A DNA stretch of 64,000 nucleotides from Lepraria neglecta (lineage: Eukaryota; Ascomycota; Lecanoromycetes; Lecanorales; Stereocaulaceae). Below the pieces are notes generated by a model. The model had not been told where the DNA came from. It was given only the letters and a program-made list of their open reading frames with translations, and did no database searches. The stretch covers positions 1,054,001 to 1,118,000 of the forward strand of contig CM065648.1 in NCBI GenBank assembly GCA_033220425.1, given 5' to 3'. Both the position numbers and the translations under genes were made by a program. Positions within the stretch are counted from its first letter, which is position 1; every line of letters begins with the position of its first letter. This document shows, piece by piece, positions 1-10,661 of the stretch.

Positions 1-12
1 GAAGTATAGCTG

Positions 13-3000
13 TTGCTGAACTACTCACAACAGGTTCAGGCTATGGTTGATGGCCTCAATTCTATCTCCGATCTTTTACGCTGGTACAGGATTAAAGAAA
101 CCCTCTATCTACAAGCCGTAGATAGACCCGCTCATCCAGACTTTGTACAGGCTGTGGTAGAGCTCTACTCCAAAATATTCGAGTATCAAGCCCGACTGCT
201 CTGTTTTCTATCCCAGAGATCACCCGAGCGAGGCTTTCGGGGCACATTGAAGCTGGATGACTGGGAAGGCATGCTAAAAAAGGTCCAAACCTCCGACAAC
301 AAGTGTACTAGGTACTGTGAACTCTACGACAGAGATGAAGAACGCCGACGCTACGAGGAAGAATCGTGTTACATGTTAAAATCAGTTGATATTCAGAAAC
401 GCGTGCTGAAGATGTTGGAAACCTCTCAAGCACAAAGACACCAAGATCGCCGAGATGACCAAGAGGCGGAATTACTCGAGACTCTTGCATCAGATTATAA
501 GAGTGACAAGGACTTGGTCTCAACGAGGGTCCCCCGTACCTGCGAGTGGTTCTTCGAAGATGATAGGTTCCTGGAGTGGCGTGATAGTAACTTTTCAAGA
601 CTTCTCTGGGTCTCTGCGGGTCCCGGATGCGGAAAGTCAGTGTTAGCACGGGCCTTGATTGATGAGAGAAGGGTCTGCACAAATACTATGACCTCGACCG
701 TCTGCTATTTCTTCTTTAAGGATGGCCAAGAGCAGCGCACTCGTGGTGCTAACGCACTCGGTGCTCTACTCCACCAGCTCTTTGAGAACACCGCTCTTAT
801 CACTCATGCGCTTTCCAGTTATAGGAGCTACGGAAAAAAGCTACGAGACGCATTCAGCGAGCTGTGGGAAATCCTAGTCAAATCCGCTGAGGACTCAGAG
901 GCAGGCGAGATCATTTGTATTTTAGATGCTCTAGACGAATGCGAAAAGAACGCAAGGAATCAGCTTATAGAGAAGCTTGTTCACTTCTTTTCACGAGGAG
1001 AATCTTGCCAGAATCCGTCGTTAAAACTCAAGTTCCTCGTCACTAGCCGTCCTTACGATGATCTGGAGCAGAACTTCCAACGACTTTCAGGTGTCAGCAC
1101 ATATGTGCATTTTGACGGCGACGATAAATCACAGAAAATTGGCCAGGAAATTAACCTAGTGATTGACGCCAGAATCCCATATATTACGGGAGACTTTAAT
1201 GATGAGGATCGCAAGCGTATCTCCAATCGTTTGAAGGAGATGGGCAACCGCACTTATCTCTGGCTTTTCCTTATAATCGATATCATTGAGAAGTCTCCAA
1301 GCAATTTCCGTAGGATATCGAGCATAGATTCACTACTGTCTGACCTGCCCTCGGAAGTCTCTGACGCGTACGAAGTAATTTTGAGTAGGAGCAAAGACGA
1401 GGTCAAAGCTCGAATCCTGCTTCAACTTATTGTCGCTGCGACGAGGCCGCTTAGCCTTGAGGAAGCAAATATGGCGTTGACGATAGCAACTCGAGCAGAA
1501 AGTTGCAGATCACAGAGGGCACTTGAGTTGTGGCCCCTACAGAGTTTTACAACTACTGTCCAAAATATGTGCGGCCTCTTCGTCAGCGTTCACGACGGAA
1601 AGCTATCCTTGATCCATCAGACTGCAAGAGAATTCCTAATCAGGACATCCAAATCGGGCAGTGCGCACTCGCACAAGTGGAAAGGATGCTTGGACATGGC
1701 AACGGCGCATGGCACAATATCCCGAATCTGCCTCGACTACCTCAATTTTCAGGACGTTGCTAGTACTCATCAAAGCCAGCTAGGTCAAGGCCGCCATGCC
1801 GAACCAAAAAATGAATGTTATCTCCTTGACTATGCAGCTAATAATTGGGCCGCTCATTATACTTCTCAACCCGCTGAACTCGCCAAAGATTCACAAAAGG
1901 CCGCTAAAAAGCTATGCAATACATCATCACCGCCAGGATATTGGTTTCCACTCTATTGTGGCTCCAGCTATATGGAGCCTTCAGGGTGGACCGAGCTAGG
2001 CATAGCGTCCCTGCTTGGACTTACGTACGTGACTGAAGGGTTTCTTAATGAAGGAGCTGATGTCAACGCTCAAGGTGGAGACTATGGCAACGCTCTGCAG
2101 GCGGCGTCATATAGAGGTCATGATCGAGTAGTACAGATACTGCTCGACAAAAGGGCCGATATCAACGCTCAAGGTGGAGGCTATGGCAACGCTCTGCAGG
2201 CGGCGTCATACGGAGGTTATGATCGAGTAGTACAGATACTGCTCGACAAAGGGGCCGATATCAACGCTCAAGGTGGAGCCTATGGCAACGCTCTGCAGGC
2301 GGCGTCATCCGGAGGTTATGATCGAGTAGTACAGATACTGCTCGACAAAGGGGCCGATATTAACGCTCAAGGTGGATACTATGGCAACGCTCTACAGGCG
2401 GCGTCATTCGGAGGTCATGATCGAGTAGTACAGATACTGCTCGACAAAGGGGCTGATATCAACGCTCAAGGTGGAGACAATGGCAACGCTCAAGGTGGAG
2501 ACGATGGCAACGCTCAACGTGGAGCCTATGGCAACGCTCTGCAGGCGGCATCATCCGGAGGTTATGATCGAATAGTACAGATGTTACTCGACAAAGGGGC
2601 TGATATTAACGCTCAAGGTGGACGCTATGGCAACGCTCTGCAGGCGGCGTCATCCGGAGGTTATAATCGAATAGTACAGATGTTACTCCATAAAGGGGCT
2701 GATATCAACGCTCAAGGTGGAGGCTATAGCAACGCTCTGCAGGCGGCGTCATCCGGAGGTTATGATCGAGTAGTACAGATGTTACTCGACAAAGGGGCCG
2801 ATATTAACGCTCAAGGTGGAGCCTATGGCAACGCTCTGCAGGCGGCGTCATACGAAGGTCATGATCGAATAGTACAGATGTTACTCGACAAAGGGGCTGA
2901 TATCAACGCTCAAGGTGGAGACTATAGCAACGCTCTACAGGCGGCGTCATGCAGAGGTCATGATCGAGTAGTAGAGATGTTACTCGACAAAGGGGCCGAT

Positions 3001-4691
3001 ATTAACGCTCAAGGTGGAGGCTATGGCAACGCTCTGCAGGCGGCGTCATCCGGAGGTTATGATCGAATAGTACAGATGTTACTCGACAAAGGGGCCGATA
3101 TTAACGCTCAAGGTGGATACTATGGCAACGCTCTGCAGGCGGCGTCATACGAAGGTCATGATCGAGTAGTACAGATGTTACTCCATAAAGGGGCTGATAT
3201 CAACGCTCAAGGTGGAGGCTATAGCAACGCTCTGCAGGCGGCGTCATTCGGAGGTCATGATCGAGTAGTACAGATGTTACTCGATAAAGGGGCTGATATC
3301 AACGCTCAAGGTGGACGCTATAGTAACGCTCTGCAGGCGGCGTCATTCGGAGGTCATGATCGAGTAGTACAGATACTGCTCGACAAAGGGGCCGATATCA
3401 ACACTCAAGGTGGAGACTATAGCAACGCTCTGCAGGCGGCGTCATTCGGAGGTTATAATCGAATAGTACAGATGTTACTCGACAAAGGGGCCGATATTAA
3501 CGCTCAAGGTGGACGCTATAGCAACGCTCTGCAGGCGGCGTCATACGAAGGTCATGATCGAGTAGTACAGATGTTACTCGATAAAGGGGCTAATATTAAC
3601 ACTCAAGGTGGACGCTATAGCAACGCTCTGCAGGCGGCGTCATACGAAGGTCATGATCGAGTAGTACAGATGTTACTCGATAAAGGGGCTGATATCAACG
3701 CTCAAGGTGGATACTATAGCAACGCTCTGCAGGCGGCGTCATTCGGAGGTCATGATCGAGTAGTAGAGATGTTACTCGACAAAGGGGCCGATATTAACGC
3801 TCAAGGTGGACGCTATGGCAACGCTCTGCAGGCGGCGTCATACGAAGGTCATGATCGAATAGTACAGATGTTACTCGATAAAGGGGCTGATATCAACGCT
3901 CAAGGTGGACGCTATGGCAACGCTCTGCAGGCGGCGTCATTCGGAGGTTATAATCGAGTAGTACATATACTGCTCGAAAAAGGGGTTGATATCAACCAGA
4001 AGGATCTGCACGGTAGAACTGCGCTTCATCTCGCCTCTGCCAGAGGACATAAAGCTATTGTTGAAACATTCTTCAGGCTTGCATCCGATCCGAGTTTCAC
4101 CGATATGCAAGGACGAAATTGTCTCCATTTTGCAGCGTCCAATGGTTCTACTGAATTGGTCCGTTGGCTTCTGAGGGAGGGCTTTGACCCCAATCTGACT
4201 GATCGGGATGGCTGGACTCCCATGCATTGGGCTGCCAGGGATGGATCTATTGACACCATCCGTGTCTTGAAAGATGAAGGTGCTGTATCAAGCATTGAGG
4301 CGATCAACTGGTGGAACCCACGTTCAGTTGCAGTATATCACCATAAAGAATCCTCGGCGATTCCAACCACCACTGCCACTTGCGGCACCCTCCAGTCCGG
4401 GCCGGCATTGATACCGACTTTCAGCAGTTCAAACCTTGAAGTAGATTCAACAAGCGAGGGAAATAAGATCAGCCCTGGTGTTTTTCAAGAAGGAGTTTAC
4501 TGCGATGGCTGCTTCTTGGTAAGTTAGAAATCGGATGTGCTGATAGCCTTGTCATCTGATTTTAGCAGGAAATCTACGGCCCACGATATCGATGTCTGAA
4601 TTGTGAAAATTTTGACTACTGCTTCAAATGCAAGCATTCTTCAGATTTCACCCATCCAGGTCATAAATTTGAGGAATCTGGAAATGAATAA
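13..4691 (+). CDS. NACHT-ankyrin NLR-like STAND protein with C-terminal ZZ finger (5' end missing)
   Basis: Large signalling NTPase of the fungal NLR-like (STAND) type, expected in non-self recognition or regulated cell death. Order seen: helical N-terminal region (residues about 1-180), NACHT NTPase with Walker A GPGCGKS near residue 203 and Walker B ICILDALDE near 305, a helical linker, 19 nearly identical 33-residue ankyrin repeats (from about residue 682), three diverged ankyrin repeats, and a ZZ-type zinc finger. The ZZ appears only after splicing: exon 1 ends at 4518 after CDGCFL, the intron is 4519-4568 (GTAAGT...CAG), and exon 2 (4569-4691) gives EIYGPRYRC, LNC, DYCFKC and ends at TAA 4689-4691. 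The frame opens after a TAG at 7-9 and has no ATG until 43. A CAG at 31-33 could be an acceptor, so the first exon probably lies outside the window. Family knowledge: these repeats bind ligand and vary between strains; that role here is inferred. Confidence 0.9.
2056..3984 (+). repeat. 19 near-identical 99-bp ankyrin-coding tandem repeats
   Basis: In-frame tandem array inside the NLR-like gene. Each unit is 99 bp and encodes ADINAQGG-x-Y-x-NALQAAS followed by a second helix ending LLDKG. Units are almost identical in DNA, and differences fall at a few codons: the residue after QGG (D, G, A, Y or R), the G/S before NALQ, the two residues after AAS (Y/S/F/C then G/R/E), H/Y, V/I and I/M. Unit 5 (about 2452-2598) carries a 48-bp insertion made of two extra GGD-x-GNAQ pieces. 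The array is followed by three normal, diverged ankyrin repeats (about 3985-4290). Confidence 0.93.
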
Positions 4692-6003
4692 ATCAAGATC
4701 AGGATGGAATGGTACCCTTTGAACTAACAGTGCTGGACTTGTTAGACTTTTCTCTTTGCTGCAACGAGCACACCAACCCCAATAATGCCTCAGCAGTAGT
4801 ACATAGCTCTTAAATCTAATGCAAAAATACATTACACCTTTGTGAAGGCTTAGAATGGGTACATTCTGAAAACAAGACGTGAGAAGTCCATTTAAGGGGG
4901 AACGTTTCTTAGGGCCAGTGAAGCAAATTGAAACAAGTAATCTATACGCAAAGGGGGAGAGGTCTTCAAAGTGAGCGTTTTGTTCACTAACGCTGCATGA
5001 ATCTATAGGTGTACTTTGCTTATCAGATCAGCTTGGCACTTTGGGTGAGGGCACGCGATCGGCTGATCGTCTGGAAGTGCCTTTTCAGTGTCCTCCGGGG
5101 CGATGCGTTTCGAGAGATCTCAGCTTCGCTCAATAATCACCCGTCCTTTTTAGACGTTCATATCTAAATACTACAATGCTGAGATCTTTAGCACCTGGAC
5201 CTGGACCCCTCTATGTGTAGATGCGTTCATAAACAGTCCGAAGATAAGGTTTCGATGCATTTGGATATGTTGTACTGTGGCTGTCTCTTTGCGATCCGTA
5301 CGATATCAAGACACTGCTCTCTGCGGTTCGTAAATACTTTGACTGCTCAGAAGAGTGCCAGATGTGACCCGTTCAGCCTGGGATTCTGTGTGCAAGCTGC
5401 AACGTAAGAGTCTTTCGTTCCAAGAAGCCACTTCTGCTAGTAGCCTGTCTTGCCATCATCCACCGCCTACCGTACCCCTTATACCCGTTTCATCCATTAG
5501 TCTATATCGCGCAACGAGAGAGAAGACCAGTATCCGCGATGAGCGCGACATTATACAGGCGATCGCGGGCACACTTCGTCCCTTCCAAACCTGAGCAAGC
5601 ATCGATTACCTACCAAGCTTTGAGCGCCCTTCGGAAGGATTGTTGTCGAGTAGAGTCCAACTGCGAACCCTCAACCGTTGATCGGCAGAATTGGGAATTT
5701 GTGAATTACAGGGCAACAGGTAGCCGAACGCAGTCGGCTCGCTTAGCAAGATATTCGTGGCGAAACTCCCCTCGAAATCCCTTGTAGTATTCCCTTAAAT
5801 CATGGGCGTCATTGTCTCTGATGGTGCCAGTCCTAGGCGGGTTTGGTTCTTTCTCATAATTCTTCAGCCTTCCCAGGAGGTCTTTAAGAAATTGAGTATA
5901 TCAACCATATGACAAAGGAATTCGAACAGGGTCTGCGCAGAAGACTTGGCAGTTAATCTTCCTCAGTAATAGATAGTCGCTAGGGAGAGCGGTCTGCTCC
6001 GTA
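4692..6003. other. Gene-free stretch, nothing recognised
   Basis: Downstream of the NLR-like gene. Only short open frames are present (for example 5539-5787) with no family resemblance I can name, and there is no convincing splice structure. It probably contains decayed mobile DNA, as the sequence on its right does. Confidence 0.5.
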
Positions 6004-6615
6004 TCCCCTGCATGGCTGACCAAGCGCCTCCGTAAATTTAGCAACACCAACACACCCAACACTCCCTAAATCAATTAATAAGCCTTAAATGGTCCGAATT
6101 CATCTACCGTAAGCTCTTTATATAGTCCCATCCATACGCATGCCGCTATATAAGCCCTGAGCTCTTTCCAAGTTGTAGGCTTCCAGGGGCGGTAATTTGG
6201 AAATTCGGTAGGATTTAGCTGTTGCAGCGCGGCGTACTTGTTAGTGTGCTCAGCGATCGTTTTGAATATGGAAGCCTCGAAGAATAGGCTGAATATCGTA
6301 AAATGGGACTTGATAGAGGTGTTACTGGGCAGGTTTTAGATACCTATACGGAATGGTTGCTTAATATGTATGGGCTCGTAGTCTGGTAGCGGCCAGGGGT
6401 CTAGAGGGCGCGTTTTGGCGGCATTGGAGGGCTTTGGGTCGGGGATTCCGTGGTCGATATCGTCAGAGGTACGGTTGCGAGGTATAATAAGCTATTTGGG
6501 CGTGTTGAGTGGCTTATAAGTGCTATATAGTTGAAGAAGTTGAAGAAATTGGAGTTGCAAATTAGCCGGCTGAGCCTCGGTAGCCCCTGAATGGAGCGTT
6601 CAGTCATGCAGGGGA
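6004..6615 (-). mobile_element. 612-bp inverted-repeat element with piggyBac-like transposase fragment
   Basis: The ends form a 16-bp inverted repeat: TCCCCTGCATGGCTGA at 6004-6019 and, reversed, TCCCCTGCATGACTGA at 6615-6600, with one mismatch. TA lies directly outside both ends (6002-6003 and 6616-6617). On the minus strand an interrupted frame between about 6430 and 6080 reads LPDYEPIHIKQPFRIG, a stop, then FFEASIFKTIAEHTNKYAAL, NYRPWKPTTWKELRAYIAA and VWMGLYKEL. This resembles the start of the DDE_Tnp_1_7 (piggyBac-type) transposase domain. The catalytic part is absent, so this is a non-autonomous deletion derivative. Classical piggyBac elements have TTAA targets, which are not seen here, so the superfamily call is tentative. 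Confidence 0.65.
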
Positions 6616-7279
6616 TAGTGCCGTTGATTTCAGAAGCCTTGATCTCACTATGCAATGGGGGAAGGACAGGTGGAAAGCTAGCGCTGCCTATTGAGTCAAT
6701 CAATGGAGCCCAACGGCCAGTGAACTCTCAAAGAGCCTTTTTGATGAATTTTCGAAACCTTCAGAATACAGAGATAGATAATATGCAGGGGTTGTGTTGT
6801 TATGCAAGGATGTCACAACCAAATAGTAAAATCAGCGAAACCAGACATGATGATGATTAGATTGAAACTGCACGACAAGCTAAATTAATCCTTTTCAGAT
6901 ATATAGATCCCGTGGACCCTCGCCGCATGATTCCTAAAACGCATCACGCTGTCGAGGGCGACTTAAGCACACTCTGGATGGGGAAAAGGACAGGGCTTGC
7001 CGAACTAGAACGGATGATGGCGGGCGAAATGCCGCCGCAACGAAAATTTGCTGCCTAGGTCCAGAGTCGGTCGTATAATAGTATAGCGGTGTCGCCGAGG
7101 CAATAAAGGCATTAGTAGGGTTCGTATCTTAAAAGGAAGAGGTGGCCTACCGAAGACTCCGACCCGAGCGACTCAGTCTTTACAGGCTCTGAAGCAGTAT
7201 CATCCGGAGAGCTTCCCATTATCTAGGTCTTTCGTGATCGAGGGGGCTTTCGGAACCGACCCTCCCGCTGAGTACATAG
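6616..7279. other. Gene-free stretch between element and DUF3435 relic
   Basis: No intact gene. The 7000-7279 part may contain the decayed C-terminal tail of the DUF3435 pseudogene that lies to the right on the minus strand; the frame is too broken to place an end. Confidence 0.4.
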
Positions 7280-9128
7280 TAACACCATATTATCGACAAT
7301 GGAAATCCGCCAATCCAATTACTATCTATACCCGGCGCAGATAGCGGATCGAAGAACGCCGTAGCGATACGAGATCTTTCCTTAAACGCTTACTTAATAG
7401 GCCCTGAGGTAGGAAGAATTAGATCGATCGAGTCGACGTCTCCTGCCAGCTACGCGCGAATGTCTTGTATAGGAACGATCGCGTCGAAGTCTACTTGAAT
7501 CTGCTTCTTCAGCTCCCGCTTTCGGGCTTTAAGCAGCCGGTCGATAGCGTGTTTAGTTTCCTCGTACCGATCGTAGATCGGTTTACCTTCTACCCGGTAG
7601 AGAAAATCGAAGTCGTTTCGAATCTTCTTATATAATTGGTCTCGACGGTCGATAAGTTCCTTAATTTCCGCGTCCTGGCGGATACCCTCTTTTTGCTCGT
7701 CGGTAACCCTCTTAGATCGTCGTGGATCGATCAGTCGGCTTATCCGGTTGGCCGCTTGGATCAAATCCGTCCGAGACGCCGTCCCTCGATAGGCGGCTTG
7801 GGTATCGTATCAGATCATACAGGACAGGTAGTTGCGTTGAAAGATGGCTGAGTTGGTGTGGTCTATGATCAGGTTATGCACCGCGTCGTTGGAATCGGGG
7901 TTATCTGCTGCTGCTTAAAAATATCACCGCGTGCGGGGGTGAGGAAACCACGACGACCCACCGTTAATCGCGTTCGCAGTCGCCCGCCGAAGACAGTAGG
8001 TGGTCAGGACTTGGATGAGGCAGGTCTTCTCCCCCAAACGCTTTACCTACTCATATAATTTGCCGTAAAGGAGCGCCTCGTCCGGCGAGGTTCGCATTCC
8101 GTCGCTCGTCGGCACCGGTACGCGGAACACAGGCACATCTATCATCTCTTCTTTCCACGGGATCGGTTGGTAGTTCAAGCCCTCGCGCACGCCCAGCATC
8201 AGGACCGTCCGGGGCGTCGTATTAGGGAAACGGTAGGCCTCATCGTCGTAGGCCAGGTAGACAATATAGGAGATAATATAGAAAAGAGGATTCGTGTCGA
8301 TAAAGAACGTGTACGTTTTCCTGTAAGCGGGTCAGATCGAAAGCCCTCGATGTCTGTACCGCGGCCGGTCACTTACGGTCTCTTGCGCTTCTGACGAGAT
8401 TTGGTCCTCTTAAGTCGAACTTGTGTCATAAACGCGACTTCCCCGGTTTTCTTGTCGCGCTAGACGAACAGATCGATATCTCGATAGCTAATCCCTAGAA
8501 GGGCGGACGGTCGCGATCCTATAAACGCGGCAAGTAGGAAGATAGTCGCTACCTAAACGCGCTGTCGTTCGTGAGGGAAGGTATTGGTGTCGGTAACCCA
8601 GTAGCAGCGTAAGACCTCTAAGAAATCTTCCACGTCTAAGAGAGGCTTGTCGGTTTTGCGGTTATCTAAGCCGTACTCCTTAGCCAGTACGCTATAGATA
8701 AACTACCTCGATATCAGTTACAGTCAGGTCCCAATATTGACGGCTGTCGCCTACGTACCTTGAAGATCTGTTTCAAGATTAAAGGATTTATCCGTCGCCC
8801 CTTCTATTTAATATAGAGCTAAGTAAGTTAGTACCAGTGTATCGTAACCGAGCTGACTTTCCCGACGGAGAAATTGTTAGCCAGTGGAAGAAATTCTTAA
8901 TCCGACCCTCGATCGCCCTCTAGAGTATATAATAGGGATCAATCTCGACGATCTTATAGTATCTAGAAACGTACGAGCGTTAGTAGGGATTATTATCTAG
9001 CGACCGTAGGGAAGCCAAAAGCTACGTACTCTCTCTACAATCCCTCGATCCGGTTAATATACTAGTTAATTATATCGACGTAGAGAGCGGTCGATCGATA
9101 CTTTTTATCCTTCTCGTCGAACCTTTTA
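7280..9128 (-). pseudogene. Decayed DUF3435 (FluG-domain) tyrosine recombinase, Starship-captain family
   Basis: A broken minus-strand gene. Reading from right to left, pieces match the DUF3435 family in order. An N-terminal helical region at about 8950-8700 includes SARLRYTGTN. A segment near 8690-8400 includes LAKEYGLDNRKTDKPLLDVE, EVLRCYWVTDTNTFPHERQ and LLGISYRDIDLFV. A catalytic segment near 8010-7800 includes YCLRRATANAIN and IIDHTNSAIFQRNYLS, the R and H...Y parts of the tyrosine recombinase site. A tail at 7764-7450 begins IQAANRISRLIDPRRSKR. In-frame TAG codons at 8555-8553 and 8462-8460 stand where the family usually has Gln, so each needs one C-to-T change; more stops and shifts follow. 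The family includes the captains that mobilise Starship elements, and also unlinked relatives, so captain status is inference. An inverted-repeat element begins four bases beyond its upstream edge. Confidence 0.8.
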
Positions 9129-9131
9129 TTA

Positions 9132-9411
9132 TCCCATCTTTGGCGGAGGCGCGTGTTCGTTGAAATTGGACTTATTATCAACACCACCATGTATTTATCT
9201 ATTGAATAGCCTTTATATGCTCATTCCAACATCTTTTATGATTACATAAGGAGATCTGGCAAAGCTTGCACCCAAATCTGCTCCTTGGCACTGACTCTTA
9301 TAGTGGTTTATGAGTGCTATATCGAAGATATTGAAGAAGTTGGCGTTGCAAATGCGGCGCGGGCGGACCTCGGTTAAACCCCTGAAACGAACACGCCCGC
9401 CAAAGATGGGA
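9132..9411. mobile_element. 280-bp MITE-like element with 15-bp inverted repeats and TA flanks
   Basis: TCCCATCTTTGGCGG at 9132-9146 is repeated exactly, inverted, at 9411-9397. A further 10 bp (GCGTGTTCGT) matches after a 4-bp offset. TA flanks both ends (9130-9131 and 9412-9413). It has no coding capacity. Its right-hand 90 bp (about 9298-9390) resembles 6510-6600 of the 612-bp element in the same orientation, so the two belong to one family. Confidence 0.7.
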
Positions 9412-9413
9412 TA

Positions 9414-9750
9414 GTATAAAGGTATAGGAGTAAAGGCTTCGGTAAAGAGATAGTAGTCACGGGCGAGCTTGCTATATAGAACGGCTGAGTAGAATCGAAT
9501 AAGACTGCTGTATTAACGTATGTAAGGATGTATATGAGGGATGATGTTCTACAAGTCGCATGAGGTCTGCCCGGCGCTCGCTTAGTCAGACTCGCATGAA
9601 CCAACCAGAACCGCAAGACATATCCACTCCACCACACTACTACTAGATATTTTGCTCTAAGTTACAATAGGATATAGTTATTAGATTTTAGATAGATCGG
9701 GCTTAGGATTAAAGGGGGATTGAACCGGGGGATCTGAAAATTTTCAGTCG
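9414..9750. other. AT-rich gene-free stretch
   Basis: No family resemblance recognised. Short minus-strand open frames have no supporting features. Confidence 0.4.
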
Positions 9751-9754
9751 CTGT

Positions 9755-10408
9755 GGTGCCTGCAAAGGAAGAAAGCAGTGGGAGGGCGTCAAAGCTTTCG
9801 TCAATGAGCATCTCAGAGAAGAAGAAGAGCGGCGGCACCAGCTACAGCAGCTTTTCATGATGATAGTAATACCAGAGGTATGCCAAAATGACGATATCGC
9901 GGAAATAGTTGATACAGGAGAGGCATTGAGGGCGCTTCAGGAGCAAACAATCGAAGACTTAGAAAAAATTGAGCGTCTTGGGCTGATATTAGCATTTCTA
10001 GACGAGAATAGTGATGAGGGACCAGAGCTTGCAAATGATATACAAGATCACTTGTCAGCCGAGCCATATGAGATTCTGCAGGTTATGGACGAAGTATAGG
10101 AATCACGTTACGGCTATCTCCATGAAAGTGATAAAGACGAGGAGGGTGAGACCGAGATTGAGGATATTTCAGATGATGACGAGAAGGCAGGTGATGCTCG
10201 GATAGATGTGGACGATGCGCCTGATGAAGTTATCTGATGCTCTCGCGGCCTCCCACACCCTTTACCGGACACGCCAAATTCAGAAAGCTATAGCGATATT
10301 GATGAGGCAGATATTGAAGATGGAAGTAGAGATGAGGATAATGAGGCTAGTGCTGATGACCTACGTACCGGCCGGTACCTAGGGCGCATGGTGCAGATGG
10401 TGCCGTGA
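9755..10408 (+). pseudogene. Acidic, coiled ORF relic of unknown family
   Basis: One frame stays sensible for about 650 bp but is cut by TAG at 10097-10099 and a TGA near 10237. Before the first stop it reads CGACKGRKQWEGVKAFVNEH, a Glu/Arg-rich helix, and EALRALQEQTIEDLEKIERL. After it the frame is very acidic (DEEGETEIEDISDDDEK, SYSDIDEADIEDGSRDEDN). Both stops can be undone by a single T-to-C change (CAG, CGA). The family is not recognised; it may be a host gene or the tail of a transposon gene. Confidence 0.35.
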
Positions 10409-10661
10409 TGAGGGAATACACTATGCAACCAAATTGAGAGTTTGGTAACAGGTTGGTATGAGGAGTCAGTTAGTTAACCAGAAGGAGTTCCAAACACTAA
10501 AGTATAGCTACATACTGGAATCAGAATTGGTTAGATTTGATTCTCACGTCGTATACTCACAGCCAAAGAAGCTACCGTAATTTCAATGACGTAGCAATAT
10601 TTCATACTTTCTTGATCGTCTTATTGGTGCACTTGGCGCAGACTGACGGCAAAGCCTTCAT

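Noticed and set aside
5213-5787. Three overlapping open frames after the NLR-like gene
   Set aside because: Short, different frames, no motif or splice structure; treated as chance or decayed DNA.
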